From contig NZ_CP109327.1 of the NCBI RefSeq assembly GCF_035918155.1, positions 8,680,001 through 8,744,000 on the forward strand: DNA of 64,000 bases, given 5' to 3'. The DNA comes from Streptomyces sp. NBC_01591 (GTDB lineage Bacteria > Actinomycetota > Actinomycetes > Streptomycetales > Streptomycetaceae). A program made the translations under genes and the position numbers. This document shows positions 17,331 through 26,720 of the stretch, in pieces. The notes beneath the pieces are model-generated. The model saw only the letters and a list, made by a program, of their open reading frames with translations, was not told the DNA's origin and did no database searches. Each line of letters opens with the position of its first letter. Position 1 is the stretch's first letter.

Positions 17331-18586
17331 GGGGCGGCGTCGAGGAGCATGAGCCACAGGGACCGACCGCCCTGCGGGACCGGGAAACAACACCACGGAA
17401 GACCTGCGAGTCGCGCGACCAAGTAGTTTCTCTGGGACCTGAGTTGGGCGCGTCGGCGGCCGAGGACCGTCCGCTGGCGCTCCAGGAGCCGGGCGGCGAC
17501 GAGCTGGTCGAACGGCGAGGGGGCGAGCGCGGCCGCGAGCGGGAGCGCCGCCAGCCGCCGGGTGACGTCGGGATGGGCCCGGATCCAACCTACGCGCAGG
17601 CCCGGCCACAAGGACTTGCTCAAGGAACCCACGTACACGACGTGCCGGTCACCGGCGCATGACGTGATACGCGGCGGCGGCGCGGCTCCCTCGCGCAGGT
17701 CCAAGTCCCGCATGGTCTCGTCGAAGACGACCAAGGTGTCGTGGGCGTGCAACCGCCGGCGCAGTTCGGCGCGCTCCTCCTTGCCCATCAACAGGCCCGT
17801 CGGGTTGTGGAAATCCGCGATCAGGTAAGTCAGGGACGGCCGGGCAGTCGCGAGAGTACGGTCCATGGCGGGGACGTCCCAGCCGGTGGGGGTGAGGGGC
17901 TGGGAGACCAGCCGGGCACCCGCGCCCCGGAACAGGGCGAGCGCGCCCGGATAGGTGGGGGAGTCCAGGACGACTCTGCTGTTCGGCCGCAGGTATGCCG
18001 CGCTGAGCAGGCTCAGCGCGACATCGGCGCCGCTGGTCAGCAGGAGGTGCCCGCTGTCGGTCGCGAGCCCTTGGGCCTCGTAGGCGTCGGCGATGGCTGT
18101 GCGCAGCGCCGACGGACCGGCGCCTTCAGAGGGGGCGCGCAACAGTGTGGCGGACAGCGTGTCGGTCGCTTCCCTCACGGCCTGGAGCAGTTCGCCGAAG
18201 GGTGCCGCGGGTTCCGCGATGGTGAGGTCCAGCGGTGCCCCGTTCTTGCCTGCTTCGCCCCGGTCGCTGGCCCAGGGCGAGAGGCGCTCGTGCAGCCGGG
18301 GCAGGGAGACGGTGCTGCCGGAGCCGGTCCGGGTAACGATCAGTTGCTCGGCGCGCAGGATCTGGTAGCCCATCGTCACGGTGCCCCGAGCGAGACCGAA
18401 CTCGCCGGCGAGCAGGCGTTCGGCGGGAAGCCGCGCCCCGAGAGGAAGCCGACCGTCGCGGATGGCCTTCTCCACGGCATCGGCCAACCGTCGTGCGAGC
18501 GGTCCGTCGCCGGCGAGCCAGTTGCCGAGCAACTGGAAGAACCGTGACGCCGGGACGTGCCACACCGTGCCATTCACGTAGGCCAC
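17331..18586 (-). pseudogene. MocR/PdxR-type GntR regulator with aminotransferase-like domain, split by IS110-I
   Basis: Residues about 20-95 are a GntR winged helix (ARRLADAVEKAIRDGRLPLG, LAGEFGLARGTVTMGYQILR). From about 120 a fold-type I PLP domain follows, with the Schiff-base lysine in YVGSLSKSLWPGLRVGWIRA. The frame breaks at LWLMLLDAAP, where IS110-I begins; the remaining C-terminus is at 15491-15632. The open frame runs on into IS110 sequence to 17210. The gene is divergent from phzF (53 bp apart) and probably regulated it. Confidence 0.88.
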
Positions 18587-18639
18587 TTTATTGGGATTGG
18601 ACCATGACCGGATGGATGGTCTCGCCCTAGCGTCGAGCC

Positions 18640-19545
18640 GTGACCAGCCACTACCGCATCAGTCCTGAAGACCACACGCCCCTGCACTACCGCCATGTCG
18701 ATGTGTTTGCCAGCAAGGCGTTCACCGGCAACTCCCTTGCCGTCTTTCCCGACGTCCCCGGCCTCTCCGCCGCACAGATGCTCGCGATCACCCAGGAACT
18801 CCGGCACTTCGAGACGATCTTCCTGCGCGGTGAGGATGAGAGCCAGGACGTCACCGCCCGGGTGTTCGACCTCTTCGAGGAACTCGACTTCGCCGGACAT
18901 CCGGTCCTGGGCGCGGCCGCCGTCCTTCACGAGCGTGACGGCGGCCGGGGCCTGCGGCGCTGGACGTTGCGCCTGGTCGGCGGGACCGTCGAGGTGACGA
19001 CCCGGCGCACCGCCACCGGGTACCACGCGGAACTCGACCAGGGAGCGCCGGAATTCCTTGCGACTGTACCGGCGGAGGACAGGACGGAGATCGCCGCGGC
19101 GCTGAATCTGCCCACCCGGGCACTCGCCGACCTTCCCCTGTGTGTCGTCTCCACCGGCTTGCGCTATCTCATCGTGCCGGTGGTGGCGGGTCTGGCCGAG
19201 GCGAGGATCGTCCGCAGCGACTTCGCGGAGCTCGTCGGGCGGTACGGCGCGCAGTTCGCGTACGTGCTCGACATCGAGGCACTGGAAGGTCGCCACTGGA
19301 ACAACGACGGCGTTCTGGAGGACATCGCGACCGGCAGTGCGGCGGGCTGCGTCGGCGCGTACCTGGCTCTGCACGGCGTTGTGCCCGTCGAGGAGGAGTT
19401 CACCCTGGGGCAGGGGCGTTTCACCGGCCGTCCGAGCCGGCTCACCGTCCTGCCGCAGGGACGCCCCGACGCGCTGCACAACATCCGGGTCGGCGGTGAC
19501 GTGAGCATGGTGGCCCGGGGAACCCTGGACGCCCTGCCCGAGTGA
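18640..19545 (+). CDS. PhzF-family epimerase/isomerase
   Basis: 301 residues from GTG 18640. Typical PhzF features: RHVDVFASKAFTGNSLAVF, the catalytic Glu at about 58 in LRHFETIFL, ELDFAGHPVLGAAAV near 82-95, and a second copy of the fold ending DIATGSAAGCVGAYLALHG. Family members act as proton-shuttling isomerases (DHHA isomerase in phenazine synthesis, diaminopimelate epimerase relatives); the substrate cannot be read from sequence. The last base of the stop is followed by GGACC and the ATG of a cyclodeaminase fragment at 19557, so the two once formed an operon. Confidence 0.9.
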   Translation: MTSHYRISPEDHTPLHYRHVDVFASKAFTGNSLAVFPDVPGLSAAQMLAITQELRHFETIFLRGEDESQDVTARVFDLFEELDFAGHPVLGAAAVLHERDGGRGLRRWTLRLVGGTVEVTTRRTATGYHAELDQGAPEFLATVPAEDRTEIAAALNLPTRALADLPLCVVSTGLRYLIVPVVAGLAEARIVRSDFAELVGRYGAQFAYVLDIEALEGRHWNNDGVLEDIATGSAAGCVGAYLALHGVVPVEEEFTLGQGRFTGRPSRLTVLPQGRPDALHNIRVGGDVSMVARGTLDALPE

Positions 19546-19556
19546 GGACCATTGCC

Positions 19557-19780
19557 ATGCCCAGCTTTCCCCTTCACACGGCCGACCGTATTCGCGCGGT
19601 CGTGGACCTCACCGACCTCGCGGAGCCGGTCGCCGACGCCTTCAACGCGTTCAGTACCGCCGACGGCGCCCGGGCGCCGTCGGCGGTACTGCCCGTCGCC
19701 GACGGCGGGGACTCCCATGTCAAGACCGCCCACCTGCACGTCATGCGGGATGCCGGCGCATCGGTGGGGCTGGTGTTTGC
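19557..19780 (+). pseudogene. Ornithine cyclodeaminase / mu-crystallin family, N-terminal fragment
   Basis: MPSFPLHTADRIRAVVDLTD, then EPVADAFNAFSTADGARAPS and VLPVADGGDSHVKTAHL, the start of an ornithine cyclodeaminase-like protein. It ends at about 19780 where a resolvase fragment of opposite strand begins. Only some 70 codons of about 320 are left. It sits 11 bp after phzF; such pairs make or modify imino and amino acids. Confidence 0.65.
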
Positions 19781-20168
19781 TCCATCCCGGACATGGCCGG
19801 GAGCGCGGTGAACTCGATGCTGGAGGGGTCGTGGGAGCCCTTCAGTTCTCCGGGAGGAACTCCAGGCCGATGTCGCTCGCCTTCAGTTCCTCGGCGAGCA
19901 TGGCGAGTTCGATGCCGCGGCCGTGCCGCTTGTGCTCGTGGACGACGAGGGTCACGGCGACGCCGGAGGAGCGGATCTCCCCGGCGAGCTTCACGGCGGC
20001 CTCCAGCTCGGGGCGCCGGGTGGCGCGGGTGGAGATCTTCTCCGAGAAGACCCGCGTCACCCCGGTCTCGGCGAGGGAGTCAAGCTGTGCGTCGAGGGAC
20101 TGCCGGGCAGTCGAGGCCCGTGCGTAGCCGAGACGGACGTGCCCGGCCGGTTCAGCGCCGGCGCTCAC
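19781..20168 (-). pseudogene. Serine resolvase/invertase N-terminal domain, frameshifted and truncated
   Basis: From GTG 20168: AGHVRLGYARASTARQSLDA, with the nucleophilic Ser in YARAST, then RVFSEKISTRATRRPELEAA and VTLVVHEHKRHGRGIELAML. A one-base loss after LGLEFL-type residues near 19857 stops the frame, while the next frame continues with GELKGSHDPSSIEFTALPAM. The gene is cut at about 19781, before the DNA-binding domain. Inactive. Confidence 0.82.
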
Positions 20169-20268
20169 CGGCCGGGCAGCTCGGTCCACTCATGAAGCAC
20201 CCGCCACTCCCGCTTTTGACTCCGACGTGGACATCGCTGCGACAAGCTTGAGACGCTTCACAAAATCT

Positions 20269-20282
20269 ATAGACCGGTCTAT
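20269..20282. promoter_or_regulatory. 14-bp perfect palindrome, likely TetR operator
   Basis: ATAGACCGGTCTAT, ending 9 bases before the ATG of the TetR gene. TAGACC...GGTCTA is the form bound by YxaF/LmrA-like TetR proteins, so autoregulation of the TetR-SDR operon is likely. Confidence 0.75.
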
Positions 20283-20291
20283 TCTTGAGTC

Positions 20292-20885
20292 ATGGATGGA
20301 ACCAAGGGAGCCAGGACCAGCTCGCGGCTGGCGGAATCGATGCTGGAACTGATCCAGCGGCACGGCTATAGCGGCACGGGACTCAACACGGTGGTGGAGC
20401 ACGCGGGTGCCCCGAAAGGGTCGCTCTACTTCCACTTCCCCCAGGGGAAGGAGGCCCTCGGAGAGAAGGCCGTCGAGCTGGCGGCCGCGCGATTTGGCTC
20501 TCTCGTCGCCGACTCGGCGCGAGGGTCGGCCACGCCGGGTGAGGTGGTACGCCGTGTGATCGACGAACTGGCCGGGATACTCAACGACAGCGGCTTCCAG
20601 CTGGGATGCCCGGTCTCGGTGGTGACACTGGAGATGGGTGCGCAGAGCGAACGTCTGCGAGACGCCTGCGCCCGTGCCTTCGAGTCATGGATCGCGCCGG
20701 TAAGTGACCTGCTCAGTGCGCACGGCCACCCTCGTCCCGTCGCCCGAGCCCTGGCGACAGCCGTGGTCAGCATGGTGGAAGGAGCGGTGATCGTCTCGCG
20801 TGCCCAGCGGTCCACCGAGCCGCTGCACTGCGCCGCCCAGGCGATCGCCGTGCTGCTGGAACAGAGCGCGGAGGCTTCGGCATGA
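20292..20885 (+). CDS. TetR-family transcriptional regulator (YxaF/LmrA type)
   Basis: 197 residues. N-terminal HTH with RLAESMLELIQRHGYSGTGL and HAGAPKGSLYFHFPQGKEAL. The C-terminal ligand domain begins near residue 75 and has GCPVSVVTLEMGAQSERLRD, typical of the YxaF/LmrA C-terminal domain. An operator palindrome lies just upstream. Its stop overlaps the next gene by four bases (ATGA), so it is co-transcribed and translationally coupled with the SDR-hydrolase fusion that it presumably controls. Confidence 0.9.
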   Translation: MDGTKGARTSSRLAESMLELIQRHGYSGTGLNTVVEHAGAPKGSLYFHFPQGKEALGEKAVELAAARFGSLVADSARGSATPGEVVRRVIDELAGILNDSGFQLGCPVSVVTLEMGAQSERLRDACARAFESWIAPVSDLLSAHGHPRPVARALATAVVSMVEGAVIVSRAQRSTEPLHCAAQAIAVLLEQSAEASA

Positions 20886-22714
20886 GCCCGGAGGACCGGC
20901 ATGCACTGGTGCTGGGTGCGAGCGGCTTCATCGGGCGCCACTTGGTACTCGCGCTCGGCCAGGCCGGCGTTCGAGTCAGCGCGGCCAGCCGGAGCCATGA
21001 GTCCTACCAGCGGCTGACTCGGTGGCTGGCCGGGCGCGGGTATGACCAGGTCCCGATCGACCTCCGGGTCGACTTCGCCAAGGCGTCACTGATGGACGGC
21101 GAGTGCGACGACATCACCGAGATCTACAACTGCGCCGGCGCCTACCGGTTCGGCATGTCGGTGGATGAGGCGCGTCGCGCCAACGTTGGCAGCGTCCGCG
21201 CGGTCGTCGCGTTCGGGGCGCGGCTGCCGAACCTGCGCCGCCTGGTTCAGGTCTCCGGATACCGCGTGGGCGGGCAGGACGCCGCCCCGTGGAGCGAGGA
21301 GTATCGACAGGAGACCTACCGGGCCCTGGGCGCCTACGAGGCGTCCAGGGCCGAGGCGGACGCCGTCTTCCAGGATCTGGCAGGGCAGTTGGGTGTCCCC
21401 TGGTCCATCGTCAACCCGGCCAGCGTAATCGGCGACAGCGCCACCGGGGAGTCCGACCAGTACCTCGGACTCGCCTCCAATGTGAAAGACCTCTGGCACG
21501 GCTCGCTTCCCGTGCTCCCGGGCAACGGGCACACGTTCGTCCCCGTGGTCGCGGTCGATTACCTCGCCCGTTTCATGACGCTGCTTCCGATGGACGAGGC
21601 CACCCACCGCACTGCGTACTGGACGCTGGACGACGGCACGCCCGCACTGCCCGACCTGCTCACGCTCATAGCGGAGCACTACGGGGTCAAGGCACCCAGG
21701 ACACGGGTCCCGGTGTCCCTGCTCAAGCGGCTGCCCCAGTGGCTCACCAAGGCTGATCCGGAGACCGTGACGTTTTTGTCGACCGACCGCTACCCGACCG
21801 ATTCGGCCCGTGCCTTCGCCGCCCGGCACGGGCTGGCCATGCCGGACACCGCCACGACGATCCGCCGCTGGGCCGACCACCTTGCAGCCCACCGCTTCGG
21901 CGACGCCCCCGCAGGTGACAGACGATTCACCAAGCTGGGCGGGATACGGACTTTCGAGCTCGGCAAGGCAGGCGCACCCACGGTGGTGCTGCCCGGTCTG
22001 CCGGTCAACGCCGACACCTGGGCGCCGGTCGTTACGGCGGTCGGGCACGCGCGCGCCGTCGACCTGCCGGGGTTGGGTATGAGCGCCGGACGCCGCGAGG
22101 ACTGGCAGTCCTGGCTGACCGCGCTGGTCACCGAGACCGGTGCCCGTCACCTGGTGGGTCACTCCATCGGCGCCGCGGCCGCCGTCGACGCCGCGACCGC
22201 CCATCCCGATGCGGTGGATCAACTCACGCTGGTGTCACCGTTCTTCCTGCAGGGGCACCCGCCCCGCACCGCCAGGCGGCCGGCCCTGACCCGCTGGTAC
22301 CTGAGGCGGACACCCCCCGAGGCGCTGGCCGAGCGGCTGACCGGCGCCACGGGCCACGCGGCCGCGCTCCGGTCGGCTGTCGCGGATCTTCGCCGCGGCA
22401 CCGTTGGGGCCACCGCCGCCGGGCTTCTGGCCGCCACGGCGAACCCGCAGTGGCGTGCCGACCTCCAGGCCAAGCTGCAGCACTACCCAGGGCGTGTCCA
22501 CATCGTCCTGGGATCCAACGATCCGCTCACCGCTGAGGGACAGTCGCTGCTGGACACCCTCCCGCACGCCACCGTGACAGTGGTTGCCGGCGCGGGGCAC
22601 CATCCTCAGCTGACGCACTCAGAAGTCGTCGCTCAGGCCATCGGTTCGCAGACCGCCTTCCTGGGCTCGCACAGTGAACCCGGCGTCAGGGCGGCACGCG
22701 CACGACCGCGGTGA
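20882..22714 (+). CDS. Fusion of extended SDR (NAD-dependent epimerase/dehydratase) and alpha/beta hydrolase
   Basis: 610 residues. Residues 1-345: extended SDR with nucleotide motif LVLGASGFIGRHL, NCAGAYRFGM in place of the usual NNAG region, and a candidate Tyr-x3-Lys variant near YEASRAEAD. The lysine position is not obvious, so dehydrogenase activity is uncertain. From about 365: alpha/beta hydrolase with oxyanion region VVLPGLPVNADTW, nucleophile elbow GHSIGAA, Asp in LGSNDPLTAEG and His in VAGAGHHPQ. Both halves look complete and no stop or linker disruption is visible. The fused pair may act sequentially on one substrate. Confidence 0.82.
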   Translation: MSPEDRHALVLGASGFIGRHLVLALGQAGVRVSAASRSHESYQRLTRWLAGRGYDQVPIDLRVDFAKASLMDGECDDITEIYNCAGAYRFGMSVDEARRANVGSVRAVVAFGARLPNLRRLVQVSGYRVGGQDAAPWSEEYRQETYRALGAYEASRAEADAVFQDLAGQLGVPWSIVNPASVIGDSATGESDQYLGLASNVKDLWHGSLPVLPGNGHTFVPVVAVDYLARFMTLLPMDEATHRTAYWTLDDGTPALPDLLTLIAEHYGVKAPRTRVPVSLLKRLPQWLTKADPETVTFLSTDRYPTDSARAFAARHGLAMPDTATTIRRWADHLAAHRFGDAPAGDRRFTKLGGIRTFELGKAGAPTVVLPGLPVNADTWAPVVTAVGHARAVDLPGLGMSAGRREDWQSWLTALVTETGARHLVGHSIGAAAAVDAATAHPDAVDQLTLVSPFFLQGHPPRTARRPALTRWYLRRTPPEALAERLTGATGHAAALRSAVADLRRGTVGATAAGLLAATANPQWRADLQAKLQHYPGRVHIVLGSNDPLTAEGQSLLDTLPHATVTVVAGAGHHPQLTHSEVVAQAIGSQTAFLGSHSEPGVRAARARPR

Positions 22715-22897
22715 CGAGGTGCTTGGCAGTCGAGGCAGTGCGACGAGCACGGCGGGTACGCCAACTGGTCCGCCTCCTAGGTGCGCGAAATGCTCCACGA
22801 TCGCGGCGCGGTCGCGAGCGGCGCAGACACGCATCAGGTCGAGCGCCCGCCACGTTAGTCGTCCAAGGGTGGCGATGAGGTCGGCGAAGTCCTTCAT
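22619..22897 (-). CDS. Small hypothetical protein
   Basis: 92 codons from an ATG with a GGAG ribosome site 8 bases upstream. The first 60 residues look natural (MKDFADLIATLGRLTWRALD, RAAIVEHFAHLGGGPVGVPA). The rest overlaps the 3' end of the SDR fusion on the other strand and may be read-through after a truncation. Family not recognised. Confidence 0.4.
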   Translation of the reverse strand: MKDFADLIATLGRLTWRALDLMRVCAARDRAAIVEHFAHLGGGPVGVPAVLVALPRLPSTSSPRSCACRPDAGFTVRAQEGGLRTDGLSDDF

Positions 22898-23065
22898 CGT
22901 GTCTCCACGGTCAAATGGGCGACGGCCTCCGCCGGGGCTTGGGGGCGGGGCACTATGATCCCCAGGTCGAGGCGCTTGTCCATGTCGGAGTGATCGTCAA
23001 GGCCTGCGGATCGGTGGCTTTCTGCGGAGTCTGACTTTGGTGACGCTATGACCGGGCTGAGTTTC
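22898..23065. other. Intergenic stretch
   Basis: No gene, strong hairpin or repeat was recognised between the small minus-strand ORF and the hydrolase pseudogene. Confidence 0.4.
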
Positions 23066-23866
23066 TCAGGCGAGGCCCTTGAAGAAGTCCGAGATCACGG
23101 TGTGCAGGGCTTCAGGCTGTTCCAGGTGCAGGTCGTGGCGGGTGCCGGGGATGCTCATGGCCATGGTGGCGGGTCGCTGCCGGAGCATTTCGTCGGCTTC
23201 CTGCGCGGGGATGAAGCTGGTTTGGGCCAGGACGACCAGGGTGGGGCATGCGACCTGACCCCACTCGTGATGGAAGGAACGCTGGGCGTTCTCCGCCAGC
23301 GAGCGGACCATCACGTCCCGGTCGAAGCGAGGCCACCATCCGCCCTCGCGTTCCTCCAGCCCGGCCGCCCAGCCTGCGCCGACTGGTCCGCCGCCGAGGA
23401 ACGCGGCTGCCGCTTCGCGTGAGGGGAACGGTGTCGGCCATGAGTCGAGCCATCCGCCGATGTCCGCGGGGCCGTTCGGGTTTGCCCCGCAGGGCCGGCC
23501 TCGACGAGCACGAGCGCGCGGACGAGCCCGGTATGTGCGGCGGCGGTGAGCATGGCGGTGTGCCCGCCCAGCGATTGGCCGACCAGGACGGGCCGCGGCA
23601 GCGCCAGCTGATCGACAACGGCGATGACGTCGGCGACGTAGGCGGCGCGGGAGACGTCCCGCGGGTGACGCTCGCTGGCGCCGTGCCCGCGCTGGTCGAC
23701 CGCGACGACCCGATACCCGGAGCTCAAGCGTTGTGCCAGCACGTCCCATTCACCCGTGTGACCGGCCAAGCCGTGCAGCAGCACGATGGGCTGTCCCGGC
23801 CCGCCCCAGTCCCGGCAGGTAAGCCGGACGCCGTCTCGCACCACTACGTGTTCAGACCATGCCACG
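23066..23866 (-). pseudogene. Alpha/beta hydrolase, fused at its N-terminus to IS256 and frameshifted
   Basis: Reads AWSEHVVVRDGVRLTCRDWG, IVLLHGLAGHTGEWDVLAQR and nucleophile elbow VGQSLGGHTAM up to LVLVEAGPAG. A one-base loss in a G-run near 23490 shifts the frame, and the other frame continues ANPNGPADIGGWLDSW to the end (Asp/His region LVVLAQTSFIPAQEADE, PGTRHDLHLEQPE). Upstream it is continuous, in frame, with the end of the IS256 transposase. With one base restored it would encode a full hydrolase of about 270 residues. Confidence 0.82.
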
Positions 23867-24790
23867 TCGGCCCCCAGGTAATCGGCTGGCGTCGGCCGTT
23901 CGACGAGCCGGCCGCGTTCGAAGCGGGCGCCTGCCCGGACGAGGGCGACGAGGTAGGGCGCATTCACCGCCCGCCACCGCTGCCGGGCGGACTCGACCAG
24001 CTTGAAGACCATCGCCAGGGCGGCGGTGCGGGAGCCGGTCCCGCGGGTGACCTTGGTCCGCAGCCGGACCGTGGCGAACGTGGACTCGATCGGATTCGTG
24101 GTCCGCAGATGCATCCAGTGCTCGGCCGGGAACGCGTAAAACGTCAGCAGCTCGGCCTGGTCGTCGGTGATCTTCATGACGGCCTTGGGGAACTTCGCCC
24201 CGTAGAGCTGCACGAACGTTTTGATCGCCGCCTCAGCGTGCTGCATGTCCTCCGCGCTGTAGATGTCCTGGATGGCCTTCTTCGCGCCCGGCTGCGCGGA
24301 CTTCGGTAGGGAGTCGAGCACGTTTGCGGTTTTGTGAACCCAGCACCTCTGCTCGCGGTGGTGGGGAAACACCTCGGCCAGCGCCTTCCAGAAGCCCAGG
24401 GCACCGTCCCCGACCGCTAGCACCGGGGCGCGCATGCCCCAGCGGGCGCAGTCCCGCATCAGGTCGGCCCACGACTCACCGGACTCGCGGTAACCATCCT
24501 TGAGCGCGACCAGCTGCTTGGAACCGTCGGCGCGGACCCCGATGAGCACCAGGACGCAGGCTTTGGCCTCCTTCAGGCGGACGTTGAGGTGGATGCCGTC
24601 GGCCCACATGTACACATAGTCGACCTCGGACAGATCACGGTCCATGAACGCGGCGTGATCGGCCTGCCACTGCTGGGTCAGCCGGGTGACCGTCGCCGGA
24701 GAGAGCCCGGCGGAGGAGCCGAGGAACTGCTGGCGGGCACGAAGTCGCCGGAGGACATGGTCAGGCGTCCGTCCCGCTTGAAGCGGTGCC
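23867..24790 (-). pseudogene. IS256-family (Mutator) transposase, N-terminus degraded
   Basis: From FLGSSAGLSPATVTRLTQQW the protein is well conserved: Asp in DYVYMWADGIHLNVRL, Asp in LAVGDGALGFWKALAEVFP, EQRCWVHKTANVLDSLPKSA, and the Glu-bearing MHLRTTNPIESTFATVRLRT. The end (LVALVRAGARFERGRLVERP) passes in frame into the hydrolase. Upstream only scraps of the N-terminal domain in other frames (SSGDFVPA) are visible, so about 130 residues are lost. Confidence 0.85.
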
Positions 24791-24959
24791 CGGTGCGCAG
24801 GGCGGTGCACTTGGTGGGGTCCCGGCACCGGCGGCGGGAGGGACGGTGCCGGAGATGTCGGGGACACCCGCGAAGCGGCAACGGATCTCCCGCCAGGCGG
24901 TCTCCGTCGGTCTTCAGGATCTGGCCCGGGTGGCTGGCTGCTGCGGAACGATCGCGGGG

Positions 24960-25164
24960 TAGCCCGCAAGGCTGGGGGCGCAGGTTGATTGTAGTGATGG
25001 GCGGGGAACACAGGGGCAGCCCAGGGGAGTCTACGCAGGCCGCGAGGAGAATGTCCTGGCCGATGGCGCGGCCCATCATCTGAAGGGCGTGCTGGGCGAT
25101 TTGGGCGGTGCCATCGGGGCCACAGATGAGTGCGTCGGTGCCGGGACGGTCCATCGGGGACCAT
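24960..25164 (-). pseudogene. LacI-family regulator, C-terminal sensor fragment
   Basis: Minus-strand frame GTDALICGPDGTAQIAQHAL, QMMGRAIGQDILLAACVDSP, and CSPPITTINLRPQPCG: the last part of the periplasmic-binding-like sensor domain of LacI regulators (ligand-domain end with PPxTTI.Q). DNA-binding and N-terminal sensor parts are missing. The region 24791-24959 between it and IS256 holds no clear gene. Confidence 0.6.
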
Positions 25165-25233
25165 TTTGCAACCAAATGAGGATGAGGAAGGAGAGACGAG
25201 CCCCGGTAACCCGCGGCCGGGTCCGTCGGCATG

Positions 25234-26298
25234 TCAGGAGTGGGGGTCTACGAGGATCTTGACGGCCGTCTCATTGTGGTGGATTAGGGTCTCGAAGCCT
25301 TCGGTGACGAGGTCGTCCAGGCCGATGGTCTTGGTGATGAACGGCGCCAGGTCGATGCGCCCCTCCTGCACGAGCTTGATGGTTTGCGGGTGGGAGTTGA
25401 CGTAGGCGATCGTGCCGCGCAGGTCGACCTCCTTGAGGACGAGCTTCTGCATGTCGAGCGACGCGGGCTTGCCCCAGATTGAGATGACGGTGATGACGCC
25501 GCCCGGCTTAACGGCGTCCAGCAGTGTGTCGAGGACGACGTTGACGGACGTGGCCTCGAATGCGACGTCCGCGCCCTTGCCGCCGGTGAGACGCCGGACC
25601 TCCTCGGCAACGTCGCTGGCGGCGGGATCGATGACGTGGTCGGCGACCTTGGTGTCCAGCGCCTTCTGCCGGCGCAGCGGGCTGAGTTCGGTGACCGCGA
25701 CCTCGACGCCCATCGCCTTGAGCACCGCGCAGGTGAGCAGCCCGATGGGGCCGGCGCCGCCGACGAGGGCGAAGTCGCCCGCCTTCGCGCCCGAGCGCTG
25801 GAACGCGTGGTACCCAACCGACAGCGGCTCGATGAGGGCCGCCTGGTCCAGCGGGACGTCTCCGACCGGGTGGACCCACCGGCGCTCGACGACGACTTTC
25901 TCCGCGAGCCCGCCGCCGCGCCCGCCCAGCCCGATGAAGTTCATATCGGGCGAGATGTGATAAGTCGGGTTATTTTCGCTGGTGTCGACGTCGGGGCGCA
26001 GGATGTAGGGCTCGACGACGACGCGGTCGCCCGGCTTCAGGCCTTCGACGCCATCACCCACCGCGTACACGACGCCGGACATCTCGTGGCCAAGCGTCAC
26101 GGGGGCGGACTCACCCGAGACCGGGTGCGGGTGGCCGGCCGGCGGGACGAAGATCGGTCCGTCGAGGTACTCGTGTAGGTCGGTGCCGCAAATCCCGCAG
26201 TATGCGACGTCGATGCCCACCGTGCCCGGTCGGACAGTGGGCTCCGGGATGTCCTCGATGCGGATGTCACCGCGGTCGAAGTAGCGTGCAGCCTTCAC
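25234..26298 (-). CDS. Zinc-dependent alcohol dehydrogenase, (R,R)-butanediol dehydrogenase type
   Basis: 354 residues. Catalytic zinc ligands Cys34/37 region (AYCGICGTDLHEY), His71-Glu72 (VTLGHEMSGVV) and EPLSVGYHAF; Rossmann motif LVGGAGPIGLLTCAVL. The structural-zinc four-Cys lobe of classical ADH is replaced by PYILRPDVDTSENNPTYHIS, as in 2,3-butanediol dehydrogenases lacking that site. Probable NAD-dependent acetoin/diacetyl or polyol oxidoreductase. It stands alone; upstream 26299-26720 has no regulator. Confidence 0.88.
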   Translation of the reverse strand: MKAARYFDRGDIRIEDIPEPTVRPGTVGIDVAYCGICGTDLHEYLDGPIFVPPAGHPHPVSGESAPVTLGHEMSGVVYAVGDGVEGLKPGDRVVVEPYILRPDVDTSENNPTYHISPDMNFIGLGGRGGGLAEKVVVERRWVHPVGDVPLDQAALIEPLSVGYHAFQRSGAKAGDFALVGGAGPIGLLTCAVLKAMGVEVAVTELSPLRRQKALDTKVADHVIDPAASDVAEEVRRLTGGKGADVAFEATSVNVVLDTLLDAVKPGGVITVISIWGKPASLDMQKLVLKEVDLRGTIAYVNSHPQTIKLVQEGRIDLAPFITKTIGLDDLVTEGFETLIHHNETAVKILVDPHS

Positions 26299-26720
26299 TT
26301 TGAGCCGGCTCCTTCGTCTATTTTCTGCTCACACCTCGTGTCGGGTCTGCCGTGGAGTGAGGTGTGTGCCTCGCGCGGCGCATTTACATTATCAATGCAC
26401 AATACGGTTCGATACGGTCGGGCACGCGCGGCGGCCATGGCGGCCCCCGAGAAGCGCACCGGCTGCACCCGCTGCTGAGCCGATGCTCGGCCTGGCCGAC
26501 CACCCCGCCGGCGACCTCCCGGTCATCTCAGGCACGGTCATCCGGCTGCAAGTCGGCCACCTGCCCATCCGTTCGTCGGCGACTTGGAACTCGACCAGGA
26601 AGCCATGAGTCTCCCGGACGAGACGGGCGGCCGAGTAATTGTCAAGAGTTGTGGATCGCCTGAGGGCAAGGCTGCCTGTTCGGAGCGGAACCGCTGGACT
26701 TCCAGCTGAGCGGCTGACTT
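26299..26720. other. Gene-poor stretch with possible relic coding sequence
   Basis: A minus-strand open piece reads LDNYSAARLVRETHGFLVEF then QVADERMGRWPTC, and a plus-strand piece MLGLADHPAGDLPVISGTVI; neither has a start site nor a family I recognise. A local AT-rich patch near 26385-26410 could hold the promoter of the dehydrogenase gene. Confidence 0.35.

Noticed and set aside
18640..20885. phzF, cyclodeaminase and SDR as parts of a biosynthetic gene cluster
   Set aside because: The genes are separated by resolvase debris and there is no synthase, ligase or tailoring set; they look like remnants of separate operons.
22235..22618. Several long antisense frames in the SDR-hydrolase, MMPL and zinc-ribbon genes
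   Set aside because: High GC gives long open frames on the opposite strand; none shows family motifs or a ribosome site.
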